NCBI RefSeq assembly: GCF_035920445.1
Contig: NZ_CP109162.1
Span: 4,464,001 to 4,528,000, forward strand
Direction of reading: 5' to 3'
Origin: Nocardia sp. NBC_01730
GTDB lineage: Bacteria > Actinomycetota > Actinomycetes > Mycobacteriales > Mycobacteriaceae
Length of the DNA stretch: 64,000 nucleotides
Position 1 is the first letter of the stretch, and each line of letters starts with the position of its first letter. Position numbers and translations under genes: made by a program. The notes beneath the pieces were generated by a model, which had not been told where the DNA came from, made no database searches, and saw only the letters and a program-made list of their open reading frames with translations. Positions 36,405-45,957 of the stretch are shown piece after piece.

Positions 36405-36688
36405 CAGGGCCTCCCAAAATCGGTTGGCCCCCACGGTAGAAAACGGGTATTGCCGAAATGCTGCGCGAAATGACCGTCAAATCAACGGTTGCTCACGATT
36501 ACCCGCGCCCCAGGGTGAGTTCCGGCGAATGTTTCCGGCATGTGACACAACGATTTCCGTGCGTCAACAAATGGCCGATTCCGAATTCGGCAGCCGGTGA
36601 GATGTGACGCGCAGAGCATGCTCCGGTTCGCACAGCCACGCAACCCGAGCGGTGAGATTGCGGCGCACCGAAATCGCACCGTCGAATA

Positions 36689-37936
36689 TCACCAGGTGTC
36701 TTCGAGCATTCGCGGTTTGCATGCCTGCCAGGCGCCCGCCAACAGGACAAGCACCGCGACACCGAGCAGCGCGAACGGTGCGAGCCAGCCGCCGGTCGCC
36801 GTGTGCAGGATGCCGAACAGCAGCGGACCGGCGCACGCCACGGCGTAACCGACGCCCTGGGTGAAACCGGACAGCGCGGCCGATCCGCCCGCCGTGCGGG
36901 TGCGCAGGTTGATCAGCGTCAGCGCCATCGGGAAGGTGCTCGGGCCGAGGCCGAGCAGCACGACCCACAGGATGGTCGCGCCCATCGGCGCGATCAGCAG
37001 CCCCGCGAAAGCGACGAAGTACAACACCGCGCAGGCCACCACGACGAAGAACGGATTGCGGAATCGGGCGACCACCGTCGGCGCGGTGAGCGCCGCGACC
37101 AGACCGACCACGGCGAACAGCCCGACCATCGCGCCGCCGAACCCGGCACCGGCGCCCGCCTCACTCAGAATCTTCGGCAGCCAGGCGAAGATGGCGTAGG
37201 TGGTCAGCGAGGTCATACCGAACATGCCGGACATGCCCCAGGCGATCGGCGAGCGCCAGACCCGTCCGGTGCGCGGTGCGGGCGCGGCCGTCGTGTCCGT
37301 GCGGTCGCGTCCGCGCCGGTCGCGCAGTACCCCGAGCCACGGCACCGCCGCCGCGAAACCGAGCAGCGACCACACGCCGATGGAGACCCGCCACCCGTGC
37401 GCGTCGGCGAGGGGGACCGCGGTGAACGCGGGCACGACGGTGCCCAGTTGCACCATCATGATGTACAGCGAGCTGGTGACGGCGAGGCGATCCGGAAAGT
37501 ACCGCTTCAGCAGCGGCGGGATCACCACATTGCCGATGCCCATGCCCGCGAGCGCAAGGGCGGAGAAGGCGAGCAGTTCCCCGGTGCCGGACGCCAGCAC
37601 CCGGATCAGCATGCCCGCGCCCGCCATCAGCATGGCGGTCAGCGCGGTGCGCTCCAGCCCGAGACGGCGGGCCAGCACCGGGGTCAGCAGTCCGGACAGC
37701 GCGAACATGGCGGTCGGGATCATCCCGAAGACGCCGACCACGGCGGTGCCGTAACCGATCTCGGCACCGATCCGCTCGGCGAGCGGGCTGAACGCGGTGA
37801 CGGCGACCCGTAGGGTGAGCGCCGACATCACAATGGCAGCGAGGACCAGCAGGCGGCCCTCCGTCAGCGCGCGTCGACGGCGCTCGACCAGGACGGATTC
37901 CTGGCGAGCCTGAGTATCCGGAAGGGTCGCAGTCAC
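36689..37936 (-). CDS. CynX/NimT-type MFS transporter
   Basis: 415 residues from the GTG at 37936. Twelve membrane segments; it starts LLVLAAIVMSALTLRVAVTAFSPLAERIGAEIG, then PTAMFALSGLLTPVLARRLGLERT and GMGIGNVVIPPLLKRYFPDR, typical of the CynX/NimT group. Members export cyanate, 2-nitroimidazole or similar small molecules. A -10-like TATGAT lies 6 bases before the start codon, so the mRNA is probably leaderless. Divergent from a FadR-type regulator, the likely controller. Confidence 0.88.
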   Translation of the reverse strand: MTATLPDTQARQESVLVERRRRALTEGRLLVLAAIVMSALTLRVAVTAFSPLAERIGAEIGYGTAVVGVFGMIPTAMFALSGLLTPVLARRLGLERTALTAMLMAGAGMLIRVLASGTGELLAFSALALAGMGIGNVVIPPLLKRYFPDRLAVTSSLYIMMVQLGTVVPAFTAVPLADAHGWRVSIGVWSLLGFAAAVPWLGVLRDRRGRDRTDTTAAPAPRTGRVWRSPIAWGMSGMFGMTSLTTYAIFAWLPKILSEAGAGAGFGGAMVGLFAVVGLVAALTAPTVVARFRNPFFVVVACAVLYFVAFAGLLIAPMGATILWVVLLGLGPSTFPMALTLINLRTRTAGGSAALSGFTQGVGYAVACAGPLLFGILHTATGGWLAPFALLGVAVLVLLAGAWQACKPRMLEDTW

Positions 37937-38001
37937 CGACAAATCATAGGATGACCGGATGATGAGCGGCAACGGTTTGTGACGGGCGGTACCCTGTCGG
38001 A
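37937..38001. promoter_or_regulatory. Divergent leaderless promoters, MFS and GntR genes
   Basis: The 65-base spacer carries TATGAT (minus strand, 37943-37948) ending 6 bases before the MFS GTG, and TACCCT (plus strand, 37990-37995) ending 6 bases before the regulator GTG. Neither start has a ribosome-binding site. Both geometries fit leaderless transcripts, common in actinobacteria. Confidence 0.6.
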
Positions 38002-38673
38002 GTGCAACCCGTCCGGCGAACCAGCCTCATCGCTCAGGTGACCGAGCAGCTGCGTGCCGAAATTCGTTCCGGCCGTTGGCCGATCGGCTCCCGAATTCCC
38101 ACCGAACCAGAGCTCACCGAGCTCACCGGCACCGGCCGAAACACCGTGCGCGAAGCCGTCCAGGCCCTCGTGCACGCGGGCATGCTGGAACGTCGGCAAG
38201 GCTCGGGCACCTATGTGATCGCAGCCTCCGATCTCGGTGGCACTCTGGGAAAATACTTCGCCGACGCCGAGGAACGCGACATCCTGGAGCTCCGCCTGGC
38301 ACTGGACACCACCGCCGCCGGGCTGGCGGCGCGCCGCCGCGACGACACCGACATCGCGAACCTGCTTCGCCTGCTCGGCGAACGCGACAAGGTATGGGAG
38401 GACGACCCGACCGCCGCGATCGCCGCGGATGTCGAACTGCACCGCGCGATCGTGGTCGCGAGCCACAACACGGTGTACCTCGAGTTCTACGATTCGCTGC
38501 TGCCTATCATCGAACAAGTAATCCGTGCACGGACTTTGAAGTCCGGCGACTCCTATCCGGAAGAGCACGCCGAATTGGTGCACGCGGTGATCGATGGCGA
38601 TCCCGAGCGATCCGCGTCGGCGGCAAGGTGCTTTCTCAACTCCTTGATCGCGGAGTATCCGGACGCGCGATAA
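38002..38673 (+). CDS. FadR-subfamily GntR transcriptional regulator
   Basis: 223 residues. N-terminal winged helix: SLIAQVTEQLRAEIRSGRWPIGSRIPTEPELTELTGTGRNTVREAVQALVHAGMLERRQGSGTYV in blocks. The C-terminal FCD domain has ERDILELRLALDTTAAGLAARR, DVELHRAIVVASHN and EEHAELVHAVIDGD, including the Asp/His residues that bind a metal and a small carboxylate in the family. It starts at a GTG without a ribosome-binding site, just after a -10-like element. Probably represses the divergent MFS gene. Confidence 0.9.
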   Translation: MQPVRRTSLIAQVTEQLRAEIRSGRWPIGSRIPTEPELTELTGTGRNTVREAVQALVHAGMLERRQGSGTYVIAASDLGGTLGKYFADAEERDILELRLALDTTAAGLAARRRDDTDIANLLRLLGERDKVWEDDPTAAIAADVELHRAIVVASHNTVYLEFYDSLLPIIEQVIRARTLKSGDSYPEEHAELVHAVIDGDPERSASAARCFLNSLIAEYPDAR

Positions 38674-38702
38674 CGGCGAAATCGAGGCTCGCGAGGACAC
38701 CA

Positions 38703-38720
38703 GGTAACCAAGTGGTCACC
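38703..38720. promoter_or_regulatory. Near-palindrome upstream of narK
   Basis: GGTAACCA-AG-TGGTCACC, an 18-base imperfect palindrome (7 of 8 pairs), between the GntR gene and narK. A candidate operator; its protein is unknown. Confidence 0.35.
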
Positions 38721-38888
38721 ATCGGAATATTCCCGATGTGAGTCGGATTTGCCTGGAACGTCACGGAGGGCCACCGGTACGCAACAACCGGCTCATACCT
38801 TTGTCTCGACCGTAGCTAGGCACTCGACAGCCGCCGGCGGCGCTTTCGCCGCGATGAGGGCCGGTCGAGCCGAATCGAGAGGAAGCCG

Positions 38889-40373
38889 ATGACCGCCGTA
38901 GCAGCTGCCACCGGCCAGCAGTCGCCGACAACGACTTTCGAGTACCGCAAACGCGGACGCTGGCTCGACCACTGGGACCCGGACAACACGGAATTCTGGG
39001 AATCCGGGGGCGCGAAGACCGCCCGCAAGAATCTGCTCTTCTCGGTGTTCGCCGAAAACCTCGGCTTCAGCGTCTGGGTCATCTGGGGCACCGTGGTCAC
39101 CAGCATGGGCGCCGCGGGCTTCGACTTCCTGGCCGGACTCGGCAAGGGCAACCCGACCGCGGTGAGCAACGCGCTGCTGCTGACCTCGACGCCGACCCTG
39201 GTCGGCGCGGCCCTGCGGATCCCGTACACGTTCGCCATTCCCAGGTTCGGCGGCCGGGCGTTCACCGTGTTCAGCGCGGGAATGCTGCTCGCGCCGACCC
39301 TCGGACTGGCCTACTTCGTCAACCAGCCCGGGACGCCGATGTGGGTGTTCATGGTGCTGGCCGCACTTGCCGGCGTCGGTGGCGGCAATTTCTCCTCCTC
39401 GATGGCCAACATCAATTTCTTCTTCCCGGAAGGGAAGAAGGGCGCGGCACTCGGCATCAACGCCGCGGGCGGCAACCTCGGCGTCGCGCAGACCCAGCTG
39501 GTGCTGCCACTGGTGATCACCCTCGGCACGCACATCATGGCAAAGGACCCCGCAGGCTACCGCTTCGGCATCACGCTGTCGGTGCTGGTCTGGGTGCCGT
39601 TCATCCTCGCCGCCGCGTTCGGTGCGCTGCGTTATATGGACAGCATCAGCACCGCCAAGTCCGACGGTAGGTCCTACCGGCTCGCGCTCACCAATCGGCA
39701 CACCTGGGTGATGGCGATCCTGTATATCGGCACCTTCGGCTCGTTCATCGGCTTCTCCTTCGCCTTTCCGACGCTGATCAAAGCCAACTTCCCGGATCTG
39801 GCCAAGATCGGCTGGATCACCACGCTCGGCAACCTCGCCTTCCTCGGCGCGCTGGTCGGCTCGTTCAGCCGTCCGTTCGGCGGCTGGGTGTCCGACAAGG
39901 TCGGCGGCGCCAGGATCACCCTGTATGTGTTCGGTGGCATGGCGGTTTCGGTCGCGCTGATCATGGCCGCGCTGCAAATCAAGAGCTTCCCGCTGTACCT
40001 GATCGCGTTCCTGCTGCTGTTCGTGCTGACCGGCGTCGGCAACGGCTCGACCTACCGGATGATCCCGACCATCTTCAGCGCGGAGTCCAAGAAGTACGCC
40101 GCCGAGCACGGTCTCGACCTGACCGAATCCGCCGCCTCGGCCAAGCGTCAGGCAGGTGCCGCGATCGGCGTCATCGGCGCGGTCGGCGCCTCCGGTGGCT
40201 GGCTGTTGCAGCAGGCTCTTCGCCTGTCCAACACGCACTACCACAGCATGGCGCCCGCGTTCTGGGCCTACGCCGGGGCGTTCCTGGTGATGGCCGGCGT
40301 CACGTGGTGGTTCTACCTGCGGTCCTCGTTCGCCATCCAGCGCGTCCCTTCGCTGGCCTACGCGAACGTGTAA
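38889..40373 (+). CDS. narK: Nitrate/nitrite transporter, MFS (second copy)
   Basis: 494 residues; ATG behind GAGGAA. Twelve membrane segments with both nitrate signatures: GVGGGNFSSSMANINFFFPE and GINAAGGNLGVAQTQL, plus the helix-2 Arg in ALRIPYTFAIPRFGGRAFTV. It differs from the nir-operon copy in its extended insert before helix 10 (EHGLDLTESAASAKRQAGAA). Stand-alone. Two narK copies plus narGHJI suggest separate import and exchange roles; which copy does which cannot be told from sequence. Confidence 0.93.
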   Translation: MTAVAAATGQQSPTTTFEYRKRGRWLDHWDPDNTEFWESGGAKTARKNLLFSVFAENLGFSVWVIWGTVVTSMGAAGFDFLAGLGKGNPTAVSNALLLTSTPTLVGAALRIPYTFAIPRFGGRAFTVFSAGMLLAPTLGLAYFVNQPGTPMWVFMVLAALAGVGGGNFSSSMANINFFFPEGKKGAALGINAAGGNLGVAQTQLVLPLVITLGTHIMAKDPAGYRFGITLSVLVWVPFILAAAFGALRYMDSISTAKSDGRSYRLALTNRHTWVMAILYIGTFGSFIGFSFAFPTLIKANFPDLAKIGWITTLGNLAFLGALVGSFSRPFGGWVSDKVGGARITLYVFGGMAVSVALIMAALQIKSFPLYLIAFLLLFVLTGVGNGSTYRMIPTIFSAESKKYAAEHGLDLTESAASAKRQAGAAIGVIGAVGASGGWLLQQALRLSNTHYHSMAPAFWAYAGAFLVMAGVTWWFYLRSSFAIQRVPSLAYANV

Positions 40374-40463
40374 CCGCCGCAGTGTGTCTCGCGATCCACA
40401 TACCGCGGGGCACGGAGCGCAATGGCCGCCGAGACCTTCCGGCAGGCACGCGCCCACCGCACA

Positions 40464-40555
40464 GAGACCGAACGTCCGCCGAGTCGCCCGGGTGTAATCC
40501 CGGGTCCGGCAACGGGTCCCGGCCTGCACCGGGACGACGGCGGACGTTCGGTTTC
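40464..40555. repeat. Long nested inverted repeat downstream of narK
   Basis: CCGAACGTCCGCCG (40468-40481) pairs perfectly with CGGCGGACGTTCGG (40538-40551). Four more pairs extend it outward (one a G-T wobble), giving an 18-bp stem. The 56-base loop itself contains CCCGGG-type repeats. It may terminate narK or be a small inverted-repeat element. Confidence 0.6.
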
Positions 40556-40691
40556 GTCGTGTCTTGCCTCGCCGAGCGTGTCGGAGCGTCCACCACGATC
40601 ACCCCCGCCGATCTCGTCTCCTTGACCTCGATCCCAATTGAGGTTTTAACGTATCCGCCAGTTGATCACTGCGGACGGGAGAAAGTCGCTC

Positions 40692-41525
40692 ATGATTCTC
40701 GTAACGGGAGCCACCGGAAATATTGGACGTGCCCTACTCAAGGAGTTGGACGAGTGCGGTGCAGGGCCGCTGAGAGGTCTCACTCGCGACAGTGCCCTGG
40801 CCTCGTTCCCAGCGGGGGTCGAGGTCGCCGAGGGCGACTTCACCGACGCCGCTTCGCTGAAGTCATCCTTGGCGGGGGTGCGCTCGATGTTTCTGGTGTC
40901 GCGGCTCGGATCGGATGCCGACATCCTCGACGCCGCCCGCAGGGCAGGTGTCGAGCATGTGGTGCTGGTGTCGTCCATTACCGTCCAGACTCATCCCCAC
41001 CTCGGCCCCGCTGCCGAAAACCTGGCTGTCGAGCGGTTGCTCGAGGCCAGCGGTATGGACTGGACAATTCTGCGTCCGACGCAGTTCGCCTCCAACACCT
41101 TGTTGTGGGCTGCCGCGATCCGTGAGCGCCGCCCGGTCCAGGTGCCGTACGCCGATGTCGGGCTGCCCACGATCCATCCCGCGGATATCGCCTCGGTGGC
41201 GCGGGTGGCGCTCACCGAGTCCGGTCACCGCGGCCGACGGTATGCCCTGACCGGTCCTGAGCACGTGACTGCCCGCCAGCAGGTCGCGACTATCGCTGCG
41301 GCACTGGGCCGGCAAGTACCGTTCGCCGAGATCAGCCGGAAGCAGGCCCGGACGGAAATGATTGCGGTCTTCGGGGAAGAGGCGGCTGATGCGGTGCTCG
41401 ACCTAACGGGCGGGGATGTCAACGACGAACTGCTCGAGGTGCGCGATACGGTCGCACGAATCACCGGCTCACCTGCCAGGCCATTCGGTCAGTGGGTTAC
41501 GGAAAACGCCGCAGTGTTTCGTTGA
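40692..41525 (+). CDS. NmrA-like NAD(P)H-binding protein (SDR superfamily)
   Basis: 277 residues; ATG at 40692 behind GGGAG. Rossmann motif ILVTGATGNIGRALLKEL, then GVEVAEGDFTDAASLKSSLAG, LVSSITVQTHP, AVERLLEASGMDWTILRPTQFASN and PTIHPADIASVARVAL. This is the atypical SDR/NmrA pattern that lacks the YxxxK catalytic pair. Members act as NADP sensors or quinone/isoflavone-type reductases. Monocistronic. Confidence 0.88.
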   Translation: MILVTGATGNIGRALLKELDECGAGPLRGLTRDSALASFPAGVEVAEGDFTDAASLKSSLAGVRSMFLVSRLGSDADILDAARRAGVEHVVLVSSITVQTHPHLGPAAENLAVERLLEASGMDWTILRPTQFASNTLLWAAAIRERRPVQVPYADVGLPTIHPADIASVARVALTESGHRGRRYALTGPEHVTARQQVATIAAALGRQVPFAEISRKQARTEMIAVFGEEAADAVLDLTGGDVNDELLEVRDTVARITGSPARPFGQWVTENAAVFR

Positions 41526-41556
41526 GCACCCCGATACCGATAGCTTCGGTGCACCG

Positions 41557-41877
41557 TCACACCGGCAACTCACAGACGTGTGCGCGGCCGCGAGCGGCCA
41601 TCACGTCGAGCAGGCACGTACGCGGCGTCGCCATCCCCGCCAGGTGCCCGCACAGCGTGAACACCATGTGTGCCTCTGCGCGGCGACACTCATCTATCAG
41701 ATCTATGAATGCTTGCGGCAAGGTCGCGTCTCGCGGCGCCCGTTCGTGGAAGACAGCCGCGAGTTGGTATCCCTGTTCGCGAGCGAAGGCCTGCATCCGC
41801 TGCTCGCACGTGGTCAACACATGTCCGGCAAGGTCCAACCGGATGTACCCGTACGCCAATGGCAGGTTCACACTCAT
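41557..41877 (-). CDS. Resolvase-fold protein without the catalytic serine
   Basis: 106 residues from the ATG at 41877. It begins LAYGYIRLDLAGHVLTTCEQRMQAFAREQGYQLAAVFHE, matching the first half of serine-recombinase domains (Y-x-R, then a dimer helix and GY.L). It ends with LIDECRRAEAHMVFTLCGHLAGM. The usual VS after YxR is LD here and no recombinase DNA-binding part follows. Small proteins of this kind recur in Streptomyces and Nocardia next to regulators. Probably not a recombinase. Confidence 0.5.
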   Translation of the reverse strand: MSVNLPLAYGYIRLDLAGHVLTTCEQRMQAFAREQGYQLAAVFHERAPRDATLPQAFIDLIDECRRAEAHMVFTLCGHLAGMATPRTCLLDVMAARGRAHVCELPV

Positions 41878-42600
41878 GAGTTGCCGCCCCCGGTCCGAAT
41901 GGGCGCCATCCGCAACCCCGAGCGCTCCGCCCCCTCGCACAGCGTGTAGAGCAACATTCGTCTCAACCTCGCAACGTTCTGACAGATCGTCACCGGTCGG
42001 CTCGCACATCGTGCCGACTCGGTGACTCTAGCGGTCAATCGAGTCGAGGCCAGCATGGCCGACTACGTGGCAGCGCCGCATCGGTAGTCCATAGGTACCC
42101 GGGCAGCGGCAGCCTTCCTGAGCTGGGGCCGCCAGTTTGCAGAGGGTCACGAATACGAGCAAACAGCCGGCCAGGATGTGGCGCGCGATCCGTAGCGACA
42201 ACCGGTGTCGTTGATCGCGAAGAATGGCCGATAGCAAGATGGCTTGCTCGCGCCAACAGATGACCCGACCTGCTCCGGATAGCTGGCGGTGTACCGGAAG
42301 ACTAAGCTCGGACGGTATGTCGGCCGAGCGCCGAGAACGGATCGAGGGACGCGCAGGTGGCCGCGATCTTCCAAAAACTATTCATCACCTCACGAAACGA
42401 CATCATCAAACTTGTTCCCGAAGGCCAGATCGCTCGACTCCGGTCCGAAGGGGCGAAGCAGCCACTCTGGACGAACGAAAGGCGGTCTCGGCCACGGCTG
42501 CGGTGATCGATGCCGGAACAATGCAGCCTGGACCGCCCGACGTGTCCGCAGTCCCCTCGTGCTATCTCCAGGTGGGGAAGCGGAAGATAATGTGGCGGAC
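41878..42600. other. Gene-poor region
   Basis: About 720 bases. A 69-codon TTG frame on the minus strand (42028-42237) has one hydrophobic stretch (ILAGCLLVFVTLCKLAA) but no start signal. A plus-strand fragment near 42357-42500 (VAAIFQKLFITSRNDIIKLV) may be a gene remnant. Neither is supported enough to call. Confidence 0.35.
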
Positions 42601-43317
42601 ATGACGGAATCCTCTTTTTGGGACGCCCCCTCGGACGCGGACGTGGTCCGCAACGGCGAATACGGCCTGACCATCGTCCACCCCGAATTCCTGGCGGACG
42701 CGACCGATCTCCCTGCTCATGTCCCGGCCGAGGCCCGCCGATTCGCTGAGTCCTTCGGCACCATCGACACTGTCCTCGAAGACCTGGGAACTGTCCCCGC
42801 GACCGATGGCGTATCCGCAGGCACCCGCGCGGACCTGGAACTGGTGCAGGTCGGATGCTGGGGAAACGTCACTGCGATCACCGACCCCGGCCTAGTGCAC
42901 TGCAACGGCATCTACCCGGTCGAGGAAGAAGCGGAATCTCTCGCTGAGCGCTTCCCCGGAGCTGTGATCATCGCCTCGTGCACCATCGACTACAACATGA
43001 CCTACGGCGCCTGGAAGATCATCCACCCCAATGGGACACGACTGTTCGCCGCCGGCTGGCACGGAGAAGACGACTGGGACTACAACGGATCCCCAACCGA
43101 GGTGGCCGCCGCCTTCGGTATCACCGCAGAGGAACTGTCCGAAGGGGATATCGACATGAATGCCGCCGTCGACGTCTTCGACTGGGAAGGCTTGTGCGAC
43201 CTCGCCCTCGGGAAGGTCGCACCCCTCGACTACACCGGCCGCACCGTGTCCGTCTTCCGCGTGAAGCACACCGAAGACGCCACCGGCAACATGGAAGAGA
43301 TCTGGCTCGAAAGGTAA
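42601..43317 (+). CDS. Hypothetical acidic protein
   Basis: 238 residues from the ATG at 42601. Strongly acidic and free of membrane segments or signal peptide. Landmarks are YGLTIVHPEFLAD, RADLELVQVGCWGNVTAITDPG, TIDYNMTYGAWKIIHPNGTRLF and GWHGEDDWDYNGSPTEVAAAFGI. Codon usage and length support a real gene. I do not recognise a family. It lies between gene-poor stretches, shortly before the ESX-associated island. Confidence 0.7.
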   Translation: MTESSFWDAPSDADVVRNGEYGLTIVHPEFLADATDLPAHVPAEARRFAESFGTIDTVLEDLGTVPATDGVSAGTRADLELVQVGCWGNVTAITDPGLVHCNGIYPVEEEAESLAERFPGAVIIASCTIDYNMTYGAWKIIHPNGTRLFAAGWHGEDDWDYNGSPTEVAAAFGITAEELSEGDIDMNAAVDVFDWEGLCDLALGKVAPLDYTGRTVSVFRVKHTEDATGNMEEIWLER

Positions 43318-43661
43318 CACGGTCCTGGAACATCACTCGGGCATGGACCGACCCGGACTGAGGCCAACGACGGTCGTCATCCGAAGATTTGAATGGCCGA
43401 AGCGCAGCTGCTGACGGAAACCCCGACGGCCACCGCAAGGCCGATACCCCCGATGAGCCTTGTCTTGGAGCACATTCGCCGAAATCTAGCACCGGCGAGG
43501 TCGTGCCCGGCTGTTCCCCCGCCGTGGTCGATCGCTTGGATCACCCCGGGCAGGAATGGATTCAGGCATCAGCTGAGATCGTCGCCGAGCGAAGGCCAGG
43601 ATTGTGGTCGTCCGCGCCACCCCAGTCCAGCGCATCCGTCATCACCATCCCGGCACGATGG
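43318..43661. other. Intergenic, 3' side of espG
   Basis: 344 bases between convergent genes. No supported gene or clear hairpin terminator was found. Confidence 0.4.
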
Positions 43662-44435
43662 TCAGTACGGCAGGTGAACGCCGTCGCGCACTTCCGTGAC
43701 TGTCCGGGCGATCATCTGCTGCAAGGTGGCGGTGATCCGTTCGGCGGTGGTGGGTTTGATGGTCAACGTGTGGGTGCCGAACGTGACATAGCGGCCGTCA
43801 TTCTCGACATCGTTGACCTGAAAATCCTTGCGACCGTGTGTATGTCGATTGTCCACGCTGCCCATCGCGTAGACACCGACGTGGCCGATCAAGGTCATCG
43901 CGCGGGTGAAGAACTGCTCGAACTCCTCCCGCGGTGTCGGCCGCCAGGTATCTCGAACCGGCGGCCGTGGCCGCCCCAACTCCTCAGCCGAAACCTCCAC
44001 TTGCTTACCCCGCCCCGCGGCGCAACCGGGGAGCACATCGACCACCGCCCGCGCTACCTCACCTGTGGGCAGCAACGTCAACATCACATCACCGCCGTTC
44101 TCGTGGTCCGGACCCGGTTCCTGCACCGCGACCGCACCGTGCTGGTAGTACACCCCGGCATGCGCCCGCAGCTTGCGGTCCCGGCGGGCTCCGACGAACC
44201 CTGCGAGTTCCACCCGAGCCTCCGGCGCCAGCAGCACTTCGACCGCGCGCAGCAGATCATCGCCGATTTGCGGGCGCAGCGACTGCGCCGCCGTCTGCCG
44301 CAACCGCAGACTTTCCGACCGGAACTCCGTCGTGTGCTGGTGCTGCAACGGATAGGGCAACACGTCCCGGCCGGTGGACTCCCACAGGGTCCGGAATTCG
44401 AGCGCGCTGAACCGCCAGCTCTGCACTTCAGGCAT
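43662..44435 (-). CDS. ESX secretion-associated protein EspG-like
   Basis: 257 residues. The N-terminus SWRFSALEFRTLWESTGRDVLPYPLQ matches EspG chaperones, as do RPPVRDTWRPTPREEFEQFF and the terminal VTFGTHTLTIKPTTAERITATLQQMI region. EspG proteins bind PE-PPE-like substrates in the cytosol and deliver them to ESX systems. ATG at 44435; the leader contains AAGGACATC, repeated before a second, broken espG at 47113. It is the last gene of a minus-strand island of WXG-like genes. Confidence 0.8.
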   Translation of the reverse strand: MPEVQSWRFSALEFRTLWESTGRDVLPYPLQHQHTTEFRSESLRLRQTAAQSLRPQIGDDLLRAVEVLLAPEARVELAGFVGARRDRKLRAHAGVYYQHGAVAVQEPGPDHENGGDVMLTLLPTGEVARAVVDVLPGCAAGRGKQVEVSAEELGRPRPPVRDTWRPTPREEFEQFFTRAMTLIGHVGVYAMGSVDNRHTHGRKDFQVNDVENDGRYVTFGTHTLTIKPTTAERITATLQQMIARTVTEVRDGVHLPY

Positions 44436-44531
44436 GGGTGATGTCCTTATCGCGCTGGGGTGTCACAGACTGCTCAGGATGAGCCCACTCTGGCAGACGA
44501 CCTGCTGTTCTCCCTTGCCCGCGAGCCTCCC

Positions 44532-45119
44532 TCATCGCGTGCATCCTGCGCACAGGTCGACTTCCCATATCGCCAGCTCAGACTGCCGAGAGGGAGTTCC
44601 GTCCCACCGATGGCTCTGGAAGTTCTTGTCGCTGAGGAAAGCTCGATACGGCGGATGGTTGGAACCCCAATTGGTGACAGACAGTTCGGCTGTGCGCTGT
44701 GCGACTTCGGCGCCTTTCAGCGCATGAGCGATATCGGTAGCGGCTGCGCGAAGATCGTCAGGACCGGTTGAGCCGGGAACGGTGAGGTCGACACGGACGG
44801 ATATTTTCCCGGGCTGATCATGAATGTCGTCCATGTCCGCTGCAAAAAAGCACGTGCCAGCCGGAAATTGCATCTTCGCCATTACCGCCGTCAGTTGCTT
44901 CTCATCCTGATCGTGCGACACCGCGTCCTGCACAGCGACGCACTCGACTGCTCCGACCGGCGGCTTAGGAATCGGAACCATCGTCGCGCTCGGGTTATTG
45001 TCCGAACTGCAGCCGATGAGTGCGCCCGAGGCAGCAGTAACCACGGCGATCGAGGCAATTCTCAACAAAGAATATCGAGCGAAAAAAACTACCGGCGTGA
45101 CGTGGCTTTCTTGGCACAC
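44532..45119 (-). CDS. Lipoprotein, unknown family
   Basis: 195 residues if it starts at the GTG at 45119; the frame is open to 45221 but that would overlap the upstream gene. A lipobox, ASGALIGCSS, follows a hydrophobic stretch (LLRIASIAVVTAASGALIG), so Cys 33 or so is probably lipidated at the membrane surface. The mature part includes CVAVQDAVSHDQDEKQLTAVMAKM and ISVRVDLTVPGSTGPDDLRAAATDIAHAL. No known domain. Within the ESX-associated island, between the 260-residue WXG-like protein and EspG. Confidence 0.65.
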   Translation of the reverse strand: MCQESHVTPVVFFARYSLLRIASIAVVTAASGALIGCSSDNNPSATMVPIPKPPVGAVECVAVQDAVSHDQDEKQLTAVMAKMQFPAGTCFFAADMDDIHDQPGKISVRVDLTVPGSTGPDDLRAAATDIAHALKGAEVAQRTAELSVTNWGSNHPPYRAFLSDKNFQSHRWDGTPSRQSELAIWEVDLCAGCTR

Positions 45120-45174
45120 TTGACTGTCTCGCTTTCGGGATCTATATAAATAAAATTGGATGTAGAGTCCACGG

Positions 45175-45957
45175 TCACTGGGCCAATTTCCATTCATCTT
45201 TATCATCGAATCCATCGGCAACCGAATCCGGCCAGTGATCCTTGCCGTCCGTTCCAGTAGGAAATCCGGGTGGATGGTTGACTATGTTCTTGAGTTCGTT
45301 CGACGATATAAACACCTTCGATTGAAGTTCGAAGAAGCTTGTGATAGCCCCGGCGACAAGTTCAACGGCAGTAACTATGGCGTCGTTGAACTTGTCTATC
45401 CCCCAGGGGGCTCCGGCAACGGATGCTATCCCCCCCAAGGCAATTCCCAGTTGGGCAAGCAGTGTCGCCAATTTGTCGATGATTTGCTTGTAGAAATTCC
45501 GACCTTCAGCTGCTAGAGTAAGCAGTTCCGCGTGAACTTTTTGGCACATTTCCGCTATATTGGTCATAGCGGTCGCCTGATAGTTGCGTGATTCTTTGAA
45601 CTTTGTATACGCAGTTCCGTCCCAGTGCCCTTCCATGTTTACTTTGGAATCGTTTTGACGATTATTGACCTGAGAGACGCTATTTCCCACCTGCTGCCAC
45701 TTGGCCGCGTAGTCTATGAACAAGAACGGAGCGGCTATTCCTTCAGCAGCTTCTTCGAGTTTCTCCAGCAGCGTTTTAAGATTTTCTTGCGCCTCATCTC
45801 TGACATCGGTATACATCCAGTAGGCTTGCGTCCACGCCCATTTCAGCTTGTCGAACTTATCGTTCAGCTTAGCCGGTTGCTTTTTGACCTCATCAACCTT
45901 CGCCCTGAAGCTCTCGACGATTCCATCCAGTTCTTCTTTGGTTGTGGTATCGCCCAT
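45175..45957 (-). CDS. Putative ESX substrate with central WXG-type turn
   Basis: 260 residues, mostly helical and clearly lower in GC than its surroundings. The N-terminal half is a charged coiled coil (EELDGIVESFRAKVDEVKKQ, LKTLLEKLEEAAEGIA). GHWDGTAYTKFKESRNYQA near residue 110 is a W-x-G turn like that of WXG100 proteins. A glycine/alanine-rich segment (LLAQLGIALGGIASVAGAPWG) follows. The ATG overlaps the stop of the WXG-like gene upstream (TAATG). It could be a secreted effector or a PPE-like partner. No toxin domain is visible. Confidence 0.65.
   Translation of the reverse strand: MGDTTTKEELDGIVESFRAKVDEVKKQPAKLNDKFDKLKWAWTQAYWMYTDVRDEAQENLKTLLEKLEEAAEGIAAPFLFIDYAAKWQQVGNSVSQVNNRQNDSKVNMEGHWDGTAYTKFKESRNYQATAMTNIAEMCQKVHAELLTLAAEGRNFYKQIIDKLATLLAQLGIALGGIASVAGAPWGIDKFNDAIVTAVELVAGAITSFFELQSKVFISSNELKNIVNHPPGFPTGTDGKDHWPDSVADGFDDKDEWKLAQ

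Noticed and set aside
38793..40529. 578-codon minus-strand frame
   Set aside because: Lies opposite the well-supported second narK; its sequence is Arg/Gly/His/Asp-rich shadow composition with no domain.
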